Assembly (NCBI GenBank): GCA_963698735.1
Contig: CAVOSA010000020.1
Span: 1-64,000 of the forward strand
Direction: 5' to 3'
Source: RPQJ01 sp963698735
GTDB taxonomy: Bacteria; Pseudomonadota; Gammaproteobacteria; Steroidobacterales; Steroidobacteraceae
DNA length: 64,000 bases
The first letter of the stretch is position 1; each line of letters begins with the position of its first letter. Of this stretch, positions 28,266-36,022 are shown one piece after another. The notes beneath the pieces are model-generated. The model saw only the letters and a program-made list of their open reading frames with translations, had not been told where the DNA came from and did not search any database. The position numbers and the translations under genes were made by a program.

Positions 28266-29501
28266 ATGACCGCCAAGCCATACGACGTCGTCGTCTTCGG
28301 GGCCACGAGTTTCGTGGGCCAGATCCTCACCCGCTACCTGTTCGAGCAGTTCGGGCTGGAGGGAGACCTCAGCTGGGCCGCGGCGGGCCGCTCCACCGCC
28401 AAGCTCGAAGAAGTGCGCAAGTCACTCGGCCGGGGCGGCGGCAAGCTGGCCCTGCTGCAAGCCGATGCCGGCGACGAGGCGTCGCTGCGACGACTGTGCA
28501 AGAACGCCCGCGTGGTCGTCTCGACCGTGGGGCCCTACGCACTGTACGGCGAACCGCTCGTCCGAGTCTGCGCGGAGACCGGCACGGACTACTGCGACCT
28601 CACCGGCGAGGTGCAGTGGATGCGGCGCATGATCACGAAGTACGAATCCGCCGCCCAGGCCTCGGGCGCGCGCATCGTCCACAACTGCGGTTTCGACTCG
28701 ATCCCGTCGGACCTCGGCGTGCATTTCCTGCAGCGCCGCGCGCAGGAACGGTTCCACCAGCCCTGCACGACCGTCAAGATGCGCGTGCGCTCGATGCGCG
28801 GCAGCTTCTCGGGCGGCACCGTGGCCTCGCTGCTCAACGTGCTCAAGGAAGTCTCGGCCAACCCTGCGCTACGCAAGGAGCTGGCTGACCCCTACTCGAT
28901 CTGCCCCCCGGGCGGCGGCAAACGCGTGCGACAGGCCAATGTCGGCTTCGCCGAGTACGACGCGGATTTCGACGCCTGGGTCGCGCCGTTCATCATGAGC
29001 GCGATCAACACGCGCGTGGTGCACCGGACCAATGCGCTCGCACACCACGCGTACGGCCAGGATTTCAGGTACGACGAGGCGATGCTAATGGGCCGCGGCA
29101 TGCGCGGACGCCTGACGGCGACGGCCTTCGCCGCGGGACTCGGTGCCTTCATGACGGCGGGCTCGATCGGGCCGCTGCGCGCGGCGCTGGAGAAGTTCGT
29201 GCTGCCCGCCCCGGGCGAAGGGCCGAGCCCGGAAGCACAACTCAAGGGCGGCTTCGACTTCCGTTTTCACGGCAGGACCGGGGATGGTGGCATCATCCGC
29301 GCGCGTGTCACCGGCGACCGCGATCCCGGGTACGGCTCGACTGCCAAGATGCTGGGCCAGGCCGCAGCCTGCCTGGCGCAGGACGTGTCGAAGAAGAAGG
29401 TGCACGGAGGGTTCTGGACTCCTGCAACGATCTTCGGCGACCGCATCATCGAGCGCCTGCAGCAGCATTCCGGCGTGACATTCGAAGTGCTCGATACATA
29501 A
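28266..29501 (+). CDS. saccharopine dehydrogenase-like / trans-acting enoyl reductase family protein
   Basis: 411 residues. The N-terminal Rossmann fold (YDVVVFGATSFVGQILTRYL) and VVSTVGPYALYGEPLVRVCAE, GTDYCDLTGEVQWM, HNCGFDSIPSDLGVHFL match the saccharopine-dehydrogenase-like family that includes mycobacterial trans-acting enoyl reductase. There is no true lysine-pathway context, so lipid or polyketide-type reduction is more likely than saccharopine chemistry. ATG 28266. Followed 26 bases later by a MAPEG gene. Confidence 0.8.
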   Translation: MTAKPYDVVVFGATSFVGQILTRYLFEQFGLEGDLSWAAAGRSTAKLEEVRKSLGRGGGKLALLQADAGDEASLRRLCKNARVVVSTVGPYALYGEPLVRVCAETGTDYCDLTGEVQWMRRMITKYESAAQASGARIVHNCGFDSIPSDLGVHFLQRRAQERFHQPCTTVKMRVRSMRGSFSGGTVASLLNVLKEVSANPALRKELADPYSICPPGGGKRVRQANVGFAEYDADFDAWVAPFIMSAINTRVVHRTNALAHHAYGQDFRYDEAMLMGRGMRGRLTATAFAAGLGAFMTAGSIGPLRAALEKFVLPAPGEGPSPEAQLKGGFDFRFHGRTGDGGIIRARVTGDRDPGYGSTAKMLGQAAACLAQDVSKKKVHGGFWTPATIFGDRIIERLQQHSGVTFEVLDT

Positions 29502-29527
29502 CCAACGACGAAACGAGGGGAAAACCG

Positions 29528-29956
29528 ATGCCATCGACGACGGAATTTCTTGCGCCCGTGCTGGCGCTCGTGGCCTGGACGCTGGTGATGTGGTTCTGGC
29601 TGTACGCCACCCGCCTGCCGGCGATGAAAAAGGCGGGCATCGATCCGCAAGAGGCCGCGCATCCGGGCACGTATGGGCACCGGATGCCGTTCCACGCGCG
29701 CTCGGTCGCCGACAACTACAACCACCTGCACGAACAACCCACGATCTTCTACGCGCTGATGTTCTTCGCGGCCATGACGGGCGGCGCCTCGCCGGGCATG
29801 CTGTCGCTGGCGTGGGGCTACGTGGCCTGCCGGATCGTGCACTCGTTCATCCAGTCGACGATCAACAAGGTGGTCGTGCGGTTTGCCGTGTTCGCAGTCG
29901 GGTCGCTGGTGCTGGTCGTGATGACCGTGCGTGAACTGGCTCGTGTCTTCGGCTGA
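29528..29956 (+). CDS. MAPEG family membrane protein
   Basis: 142 residues with a good Shine-Dalgarno (ACGAGGGGAAAACC). Four helices; the conserved region FHARSVADNYNHLHEQPTIF and the final-helix segment YVACRIVHSFIQSTINK are diagnostic of MAPEG proteins (glutathione- or lipid-mediator-type membrane enzymes). The bacterial role is usually unknown. The S10 peptidase gene starts 25 bases after its stop. Confidence 0.85.
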   Translation: MPSTTEFLAPVLALVAWTLVMWFWLYATRLPAMKKAGIDPQEAAHPGTYGHRMPFHARSVADNYNHLHEQPTIFYALMFFAAMTGGASPGMLSLAWGYVACRIVHSFIQSTINKVVVRFAVFAVGSLVLVVMTVRELARVFG

Positions 29957-29981
29957 AACGGGTCGCGCAGGAGAATCCTCG

Positions 29982-31532
29982 ATGCGGAAAGTGATCGTGT
30001 CCGCCACGCTGGCGGCATTGCTGGCGGGCCTGCCTGTCGCCGGCTGGGCGAAGGAAGCGACGACGACGGACCAGGAAGACTCGAAGGCGGCCGCGGACCT
30101 GCCAACGGCAGAGCCGGCCTCGTCGGTCACCAAGCACCATGCCGTCATCGACGGCAAGACGGTCAAGTACACCGCGACTGCCGGCTGGTACGTGCTCAAG
30201 GATGCGAAGGACAAGCAGATCGCACGCTTCGGCTACACCGCGTACACGCTGGACGGGACCAAGAACCTCGCGCAGAGACCGATCACCTTCGCGTTCAATG
30301 GCGGGCCCGGGTCGTCGTCGATCTGGCTGCACATGGGCATCATGGGTCCGCGGCGCGTGGTCGTGAACGACGGGGGCTATGCGCCTCCCCCGCCATCGCA
30401 GGTCGTCGACAACGCCTACTCGCCGCTCGACGTCACCGACATCGTGATGATCGACCCGGTCGGGACGGGTTTCAGCAAGCCGCTCGGAGAAGCCAAGCCC
30501 GCCGACTTCCACGGCGTGGACGAGGACCTCAAGTCGGTCGGGCAGTTCATCAAGCGCTATGTCTCCGAGAACGGGCGCTGGGGCTCGCCGAAGTACGTGC
30601 TCGGTGAAAGCTACGGCGGCATGCGTGGCGCTGGCCTCGCGTACTACCTGCAGTCGGCGATGAACATGAACCTGAACGGACTGGTGCTCGTCTCGCCGTT
30701 CCTGAATGCCGCCACCGGCATCGACGGCGAGGGCATGGACCTCGGCCAGGTCACGTACTTCCCGACGCTCGCGGCGACGGCCTGGTATCACGGGCTCATC
30801 CCGAACAAGCCCGCTTCGATCGAGGAGTACATGCGCGAAGTCGAGCGGTTCGCGCGCGAGGAGTACGCCCCGGCGCTCGCGCAGGGTTATGTCCTGCCCG
30901 AAGCCGAGAAGAAGGCAGTCGCCGCGAAACTCGCCCGGTACACGGGCACGACCCCCGAGTACTGGGAGCGCGCCGACCTGCGCGTGAGCCACCCGCAGTT
31001 CCTGCAGGAACTGAAGCGCAACGACCGGATGATCGCGGGTCGCATCGATTCGCGGTTCATCGGCCCCGCGGTCAACCCGCTCGGCGAAGCGATGGACTAC
31101 GATCCCTTCTTTCCCTCCGTCGGGCCCGCGTACACGGCCGCCTTCCTCGACTACATGCACGAGGAACTGAAGTTCGGCCGCGACGAGGAATACATGGTCT
31201 CCGCGTTCGAGATCGACTGGAACTGGAAGCACAAGACGCCAGGCAAGGGCGGCTGGATGTCGCCGGTGCCCACCACCGTGCCCGACCTGGCGATGGCGAT
31301 GACGATGAACCCCGGGCTGCACGTGCTGGTGCAGCAGGGCTGGTACGACCTCGCCACGCCTTACCTGGCGACGAAAATGGACCTCGAGCACCTGAACATC
31401 ACGCCCGAGGCACGCAAGCGCATCCAGGTCGAGCACTACGACGCGGGACACATGATGTACGTGCACGAGCCGTCGATGCGCAAATTCCGCAATGACCTCG
31501 TCGGCTTCATCCAGGCGACAGACCGGATCTGA
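29982..31532 (+). CDS. secreted serine carboxypeptidase, S10 family
   Basis: 516 residues from ATG 29982, preceded by an AGGAGA ribosome-binding site. A signal peptide (VSATLAALLAGLPVAGWA) points to the periplasm. Catalytic features: FAFNGGPGSSSIWLHMGIMGP (oxyanion region), GESYGGMRG with the nucleophile near residue 210, the Asp in QGWYDLATPY near 456 and the His in YDAGHMMYVH near 490. It removes C-terminal residues from peptides at acidic pH in known relatives. Only 16 bases separate it from the sigma-factor gene. Confidence 0.9.
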   Translation: MRKVIVSATLAALLAGLPVAGWAKEATTTDQEDSKAAADLPTAEPASSVTKHHAVIDGKTVKYTATAGWYVLKDAKDKQIARFGYTAYTLDGTKNLAQRPITFAFNGGPGSSSIWLHMGIMGPRRVVVNDGGYAPPPPSQVVDNAYSPLDVTDIVMIDPVGTGFSKPLGEAKPADFHGVDEDLKSVGQFIKRYVSENGRWGSPKYVLGESYGGMRGAGLAYYLQSAMNMNLNGLVLVSPFLNAATGIDGEGMDLGQVTYFPTLAATAWYHGLIPNKPASIEEYMREVERFAREEYAPALAQGYVLPEAEKKAVAAKLARYTGTTPEYWERADLRVSHPQFLQELKRNDRMIAGRIDSRFIGPAVNPLGEAMDYDPFFPSVGPAYTAAFLDYMHEELKFGRDEEYMVSAFEIDWNWKHKTPGKGGWMSPVPTTVPDLAMAMTMNPGLHVLVQQGWYDLATPYLATKMDLEHLNITPEARKRIQVEHYDAGHMMYVHEPSMRKFRNDLVGFIQATDRI

Positions 31533-31548
31533 CTCGGACAGCGAGCGC

Positions 31549-32169
31549 GTGGCGAACCCGGACACCCCCGTGGGCGACACCTCCGGCGCGGCCGAAGCGC
31601 TGAACGATCCGCAGTTCGTCGAGGACCTGCGGCGGCGGATGCTGCGTTTCGCGACGCTGCAGCTCTCCGATCCGCACCTCGCCGAGGATGCGGTGCAGGA
31701 AGCGTTCATCGGGGCGCTGCGGGGTTCAGGCTCGTTCGCGGGACGGGCCGCGTATCGCAGCTGGGTCTTCGGAATCCTGCGGCACAAGATCGCGGACCAG
31801 CTGCGGGCGAGAACGCGATACGCGACAGCCCCGGTCGAGGACGCGGAGCCGGATCCAATGCCGGACGGGTTCTTCGAGCAGGACGGGCACTGGACCGACG
31901 CCGCCGCACCGGCCGACTGGGGCGACCCCCACGCGTCGATGCGGGAGGCCCAGTTCTGGCGCGTGTTCGAGGCCTGCCTCGACCACCTGCCCGGGCAGCA
32001 GGCGCGGGTCTTCATGATGCGCGAGTTCGTCGAACTCGAGAGCCCCGAAATCTGCAGCGCCGTGGGCATCAGCACCAGCAATCTCAACGTCAGCCTGCAT
32101 CGCGCGCGCCTGCGGCTGCGCAGCTGCCTGCAGCAACACTGGTTCGGCGAGGAGGCGGCACCACCATGA
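31549..32169 (+). CDS. ECF-type RNA polymerase sigma factor
   Basis: 206 residues from GTG 31549; an in-frame ATG at 31492 inside the peptidase gene would add 19 residues. Region 2: LRRRMLRFATLQLSDPHLAEDAVQEAFIGAL and YRSWVFGILRHKIADQLRAR. Region 4: LDHLPGQQARVFMMREFVELESPEIC, then ISTSNLNVSLHRARLRLRSCL. The family resembles those found with zinc-finger anti-sigma factors and DUF2282 genes. Its stop overlaps the next gene's ATG. Expected to activate its own envelope- or metal-stress regulon, possibly including the facing DoxX/DUF2282 pair. Confidence 0.85.
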   Translation: MANPDTPVGDTSGAAEALNDPQFVEDLRRRMLRFATLQLSDPHLAEDAVQEAFIGALRGSGSFAGRAAYRSWVFGILRHKIADQLRARTRYATAPVEDAEPDPMPDGFFEQDGHWTDAAAPADWGDPHASMREAQFWRVFEACLDHLPGQQARVFMMREFVELESPEICSAVGISTSNLNVSLHRARLRLRSCLQQHWFGEEAAPP

Positions 32170-32369
32170 TGAAATGTCGCGAGGCCACGCAGAAGATGTC
32201 AGAGGAGCTGGAGCGGCCCCTTACGCTCGGCGAGCAGGTGGGACTCAACGTGCACCTGGCTGTCTGCCCGCCCTGCCGCAGATTCCGCCAGCAGGCCGCC
32301 TTCCTGCGCGATTCGATGCGCGCCTATGCGCGCCACCCCGAGGCCGATGAGCGCGATCCGAGCCAGTGA
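32166..32369 (+). CDS. zinc-finger (zf-HC2) anti-sigma factor
   Basis: 67 residues. The order C (MMKCREATQKMSEELERPL), then HLAVCPPCRRF with the HxxxCxxC motif, is the zinc-binding anti-sigma domain. There is no transmembrane segment, so it is a soluble, ZAS-type regulator. Its ATG overlaps the sigma factor stop, giving coupled synthesis. The 3' end overlaps the end of the convergent DoxX gene by 46 bp. Confidence 0.8.
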   Translation: MMKCREATQKMSEELERPLTLGEQVGLNVHLAVCPPCRRFRQQAAFLRDSMRAYARHPEADERDPSQ

Positions 32370-32803
32370 TCCAGGGAAAACTCCCCGGGGCCGCGCGCGA
32401 TGAGATAGAGCAGCACGGTCGCCCAGACGCCGTGCGTGGGATAGGCGGACGGATAGACGAACACCTGGATCGTGAGCGTCATCACCAGCAGGGCCAGCGC
32501 CGAGAAACGCGTGCCGAACCCGACGAGCAGCAGCGCCGGAAAGACGTGCTCCGCCGTGGCCGCGGCGTAGGCCGCGATCTCCGGCGGAACCAGCGGCAGG
32601 TGGTACTCGTCCTGGAACAGCGGGATCGTCGACTCGGCGAGCCGTGGCCAATCGAACTGGAACTGCCCGCCGAACGGATCGAGCGCGAAGCCCTCGATCT
32701 TGGTCTGGCCGGACTTCCAGAACACGGCGGCAATTGAGAAACGCCCGAGCAGAGCGATCAGCGAGTGCGGAATTCGCTCGCACAGTTCCAGGATCGATTT
32801 CAT
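32324..32803 (-). CDS. DoxX family membrane protein
   Basis: 159 residues from ATG 32801-32803. Helices include HSLIALLGRFSIAAVFWKSG (with the TKIEGF loop), AEHVFPALLLVGFGTRFSALALLVMTLTIQVFVYP and WATVLLYLIARGPGEFSLDHWLG, the usual DoxX pattern with the final R-G-PG-S-D motif. Starts 5 bases after the DUF2282 stop, so they are one transcript. In bufferin-type loci a DoxX protein is a standard member. Confidence 0.85.
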   Translation of the reverse strand: MKSILELCERIPHSLIALLGRFSIAAVFWKSGQTKIEGFALDPFGGQFQFDWPRLAESTIPLFQDEYHLPLVPPEIAAYAAATAEHVFPALLLVGFGTRFSALALLVMTLTIQVFVYPSAYPTHGVWATVLLYLIARGPGEFSLDHWLGSRSSASGWRA

Positions 32804-32808
32804 CGCCG

Positions 32809-33133
32809 TCAGCCCTTCTTCACGGGCTTAAAGGCGACCAGCTGGCCGAATCCTGTCGGCGACGTGGGCGACGCGGTCTTCTCGCAAGTGCCCGCCGGCA
32901 CGTACTTCCAGGCATCGCCCTGGTGGTCGACGGTCGAAGTGCCGGCGCAGGAATTCGCGCCTGCGGCGCAATCGTTCTTGCCTTTCAGAGCAACGCCATA
33001 GCACTTGTCGCGCTTGGCGCCGGGAGCATCGGCCGCACTTGGCGGCGACGCCGGCAAGGCTGAGCGCGGCACCGATGGCGAGGCCGAGGGCGAGGGTCGC
33101 GGCTGGGCGCTTGGGCACGTTGGTCGGGTTCAT
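32809..33133 (-). CDS. DUF2282 (BufA1-type bufferin) precursor, frameshifted
   Basis: From ATG 33131-33133 a signal peptide is read (TLALGLAIGAALSLAGVAA). The mature part, SAADAPGAKRDKCYGVALKG, then KNDCAAGANSCAGTS, KYVPAGTCEK and GFGQLVAF, is in another frame; one extra base near 33040 separates them. The four conserved cysteines are those of DUF2282, recently described as a precursor peptide modified by a MNIO enzyme into a copper-binding product. The DUF692 (BufB) and DUF2063 (BufC) genes normally present are missing here. Whether the frameshift is real is open. Confidence 0.7.
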
Positions 33134-33230
33134 CTGCAGGCTCCTGTCGTGAGGGTTCTGGTGCGTTCAAGCAGGCTGATAGCTGCTCGGACAACCCTAG
33201 GTCGGACCGGGCCCGTGATTTCTTACAGGG

Positions 33231-34787
33231 TCACTCGCGGTAGTGGCAGCCGCGACTCTCGGGATTGGCCCAGGCCGCCAGCGTCACGATGAGTGCGACA
33301 CGCACCGCGTTGCGCAGGCCGATCAGGTCGTCGGTCATCGCGGCCGCACGATAGAAGCGCTCGACTTCGACTTCGAGGTTGCGCAGGGCCTCGATCGCGC
33401 GCAGCAACCGGCGCGTCGTGCGCACCAGGCCGACGTAGTTCCACATGATGTGCCGCAGCGAACTCATGTCCTGCGCGATCAGCGCCGGATCGGGCAGTTC
33501 CGTGCCGGTTGCCTTCCACGGCGGGATGTCGTCGAAGTGCGCCCCGTTGCCCGCCGCCAGTCGCTCGGTGATCCGCAGCGCGGACCGGTGTCCCCACACC
33601 AGCCCTTCGAGCAGTGAAGTGCTTGCCAGCCGGTTGGCGCCGTGCAGCCCGGAGCAGGCGACCTCGCCGACGGCGAACAGTCGCTGCACCGTGCTCTCGC
33701 CGCTTTCGTCGACCCACACGCCGCCGCAGGCGTAATGCGCGGCTGGCACCACGGGCAGCAGGTCGCGCGTGATGTCGATGCCGTATTCGAGGCAACCGCG
33801 GTACATCTCGGGAAACTCGGCGCGAATGCGGTCAGCGGGAACGTACGACGCGACGTCGAGGTAGACGTTGGGCACGCCCAGCCGCAGCATTTCTGCGTGG
33901 ATGCCGCGCGCGACCACGTCACGCGGCGCGAGGTCCTTCCATTCGGGGTCGTAGCGGTCCATGAATGGACGACGCTGCTCGTCCACCAGTCGCGCACCCG
34001 CGCCACGCACTGCTTCGGTGATCAGGAAGCACGGCGCCGTGCGGTGATAGAACGCCGTGGGGTGAAACTGCACGTACTCGGTGTTGATCACCCGCGCGCC
34101 CGCACGGTATGCCATCGCCAGCCCGTCGCCGCGCGCCCCTGCCGGATTGGTCGTGCGCAGGAAAATCTGTCCGAGCCCGCCCGTTGCCAGCACGGTCGTG
34201 CGCGCGAGGCAGCGGCCGATTTCACCGCTGCGCTGGTCGAGCACGTAGGCGCCGACACACGACAGCGGCTCGTAGACCGCGCGGCGATCGCGACCCTGGT
34301 GCGCGGGCGTCAGGAGGTCCACCGCCGTGTGGTGCGTGAGCAACCTGACGTTCGGGTGGCGCCGCAGCGATTCGACGATGGCGCTTTCGATGGCGCGACC
34401 GGTGGCATCCTTGGCGTGCACGATGCGCGGGACCGAATGCCCGCCCTCGCGCCCCAGGGCCAGCCGACCGTCGGGCGTGCGGTCGAACGGCACCTTGAGC
34501 TTGTCGATCAGGATCGACTGCACCAGCAGCGGACCTTCAACCGCGAGCGTGCGCACCGCCTGCTCGTGGCAGAGCCCGGCACCCGCGTGGATGATGTCGG
34601 CCGCGAGCGATTCCGGCGAATCCTGCTCGCCACGAAAGATGATGCCGCCCTGTGCCCAGTAGGTGTTGGATTCCTCGGGGCGGTCGGCGCGCGTGATGAC
34701 GACCACCTGCAGGCCCGCCTCGGCGAGCTCGAGCGCCGCCGTGCCGCCGGCGATGCCGCAGCCGATGACCAGGACGTCGCTGCGCAT
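33231..34787 (-). CDS. nadB: L-aspartate oxidase
   Basis: 518 residues from ATG 34785-34787; a TTG four codons upstream (34797-34799) overlaps the nadA stop and could be used instead. It oxidises L-aspartate to iminoaspartate with FAD, the first step of de novo NAD synthesis. Seen: DVLVIGCGIAGGTAALELAE (FAD site), SNTYWAQGGI, HAKDATGRAIESAI, VLATGGLGQIF, EYVQFHPTAFYH, HYACGGVWVDESG and GLHGANRLASTSLLEGLVWG, all in NadB order. Acts with NadA encoded immediately upstream. Confidence 0.95.
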   Translation of the reverse strand: MRSDVLVIGCGIAGGTAALELAEAGLQVVVITRADRPEESNTYWAQGGIIFRGEQDSPESLAADIIHAGAGLCHEQAVRTLAVEGPLLVQSILIDKLKVPFDRTPDGRLALGREGGHSVPRIVHAKDATGRAIESAIVESLRRHPNVRLLTHHTAVDLLTPAHQGRDRRAVYEPLSCVGAYVLDQRSGEIGRCLARTTVLATGGLGQIFLRTTNPAGARGDGLAMAYRAGARVINTEYVQFHPTAFYHRTAPCFLITEAVRGAGARLVDEQRRPFMDRYDPEWKDLAPRDVVARGIHAEMLRLGVPNVYLDVASYVPADRIRAEFPEMYRGCLEYGIDITRDLLPVVPAAHYACGGVWVDESGESTVQRLFAVGEVACSGLHGANRLASTSLLEGLVWGHRSALRITERLAAGNGAHFDDIPPWKATGTELPDPALIAQDMSSLRHIMWNYVGLVRTTRRLLRAIEALRNLEVEVERFYRAAAMTDDLIGLRNAVRVALIVTLAAWANPESRGCHYRE

Positions 34788-34795
34788 GGGTTCGT

Positions 34796-35864
34796 TCAAT
34801 CGATCCTGGGCCCGACGGCCAGCATGCGCTCCACGGCGCGCAACGCGCGGACGCGAACGTCTTCCGGCACGTCAATCTGCCAGCGCATGAACTTGAGGGA
34901 ATCGCGGGTCTGCTCGAGCGTGATCTCATGCATGTGCGGACAGCGATGGCTGCACATGCGCAGCATTTCCTTGCCAGGGTTCGCCGCGACGATGTTGTCG
35001 CCCATCGAACACTCCGTGAGCAGCAGGAAGCGCTTCGCCTTCGACTTCTCGACGGCCTTGATCATTGCGGTCGTGCTGCCGGAAAAGTCCGCCTTGGCTG
35101 TGACTTCCGGACTGCACTCCGGATGGGCGAGGATCATCACGTCCGGGAACTGCCGGCGGACGTTGTCCACGTCTTCGGGCGTAAAGAGCTCGTGCACTTC
35201 GCAGCGGCCCTTCCAGGCCACCATCGTGTGCTCGACGGTCGTGTCGTCGCCGCCGTTGGCGGCCATCGCGCCCTTGCGCAGGATCGACGGCACGATCACG
35301 TGGCGGCCGGTCTCGCGCGCCACGTTGCGCGCCAGGAACTCGTCCGGCAGGAAGATGACGGTGTCGGACTTGAGCGATTCGACCACGGCGGCCGCATTGC
35401 TCGAGGTGCAGCAGATGTCGCACTCGGCCTTCACGTCGGCGTAGGTGTTGATGTACGTGACGATCGGCACGCCCGGATAGGCCTACGCGCAGTGCGCGGA
35501 CATCGGCTGCGGTAATGCTCTCGGCGAGCGAGCAACCACCCTTCTCCGTCGGCAGCAGGACCGTCTTGGCCGGGTTCAGGATCTTGGCCGTCTCGGCCAT
35601 GAAGCGCACGCCGCAGAACACGATCACCGACTTGTCGGTCTCGGCCGCGCGACGGCTCAACTCGAGCGAGTCGCCCTGGAAGTCCGGCACCGTGTGGAAC
35701 AGCGCGGGCTCCATGTAGTTGTGGCCGAGGATGACGGCGTCGCGCTCGACCTTGAGCCGGAGAATCTCGGCAGCGACCTCGGCATGGATGAAGAGTTCGG
35801 CGTCGGGCAGAACGTCCCCGAGCTTGGACTGCAGGTCGCGGTAGATGTCCTGGGCGGTCTTCAC
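34796..35864 (-). CDS. nadA: quinolinate synthase, with an internal frameshift
   Basis: Starts at a GTG (35862-35864). The N-terminal part ends ...TAADVRALR; the rest resumes in another frame at PIVTYINTYADVKAE. Conserved elements are all there: VILGHNYMEPA, FCGVRFMAETAKIL, LPTEKGGCSLAES, CDICCTSSNA, FLPDEFLARNVA, GRCEVHELF, LAHPECSPEV and LTECSMGDNI, with the three Fe-S cysteines. The break lies near 35478 (CGCGTAGGCC, one base too many), and that frame also meets a TAG. NadA makes quinolinate from iminoaspartate and DHAP using a 4Fe-4S cluster. Since NAD synthesis is essential, a sequence error is likely unless another nadA exists. Confidence 0.85.
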
Positions 35865-36022
35865 GTTGGGACCCCGAGCGGGGCTGCCGGGGCAGCTTGA
35901 GACGGCATTCTAGCGGACCGGGAACGGTACGGCGCGCACCGTGGCGCCAGGGAACGAAGTGCCTTTCGTACTCGCCGCGGATCACGGCAGCTATGATCGG
36001 GCATCCTTTCGCGTCGAACTTC

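Noticed and set aside
35865..36022. Cobalamin or other riboswitch upstream of the TonB receptor
   Set aside because: The 158-bp leader shows no B12-box or comparable conserved core.
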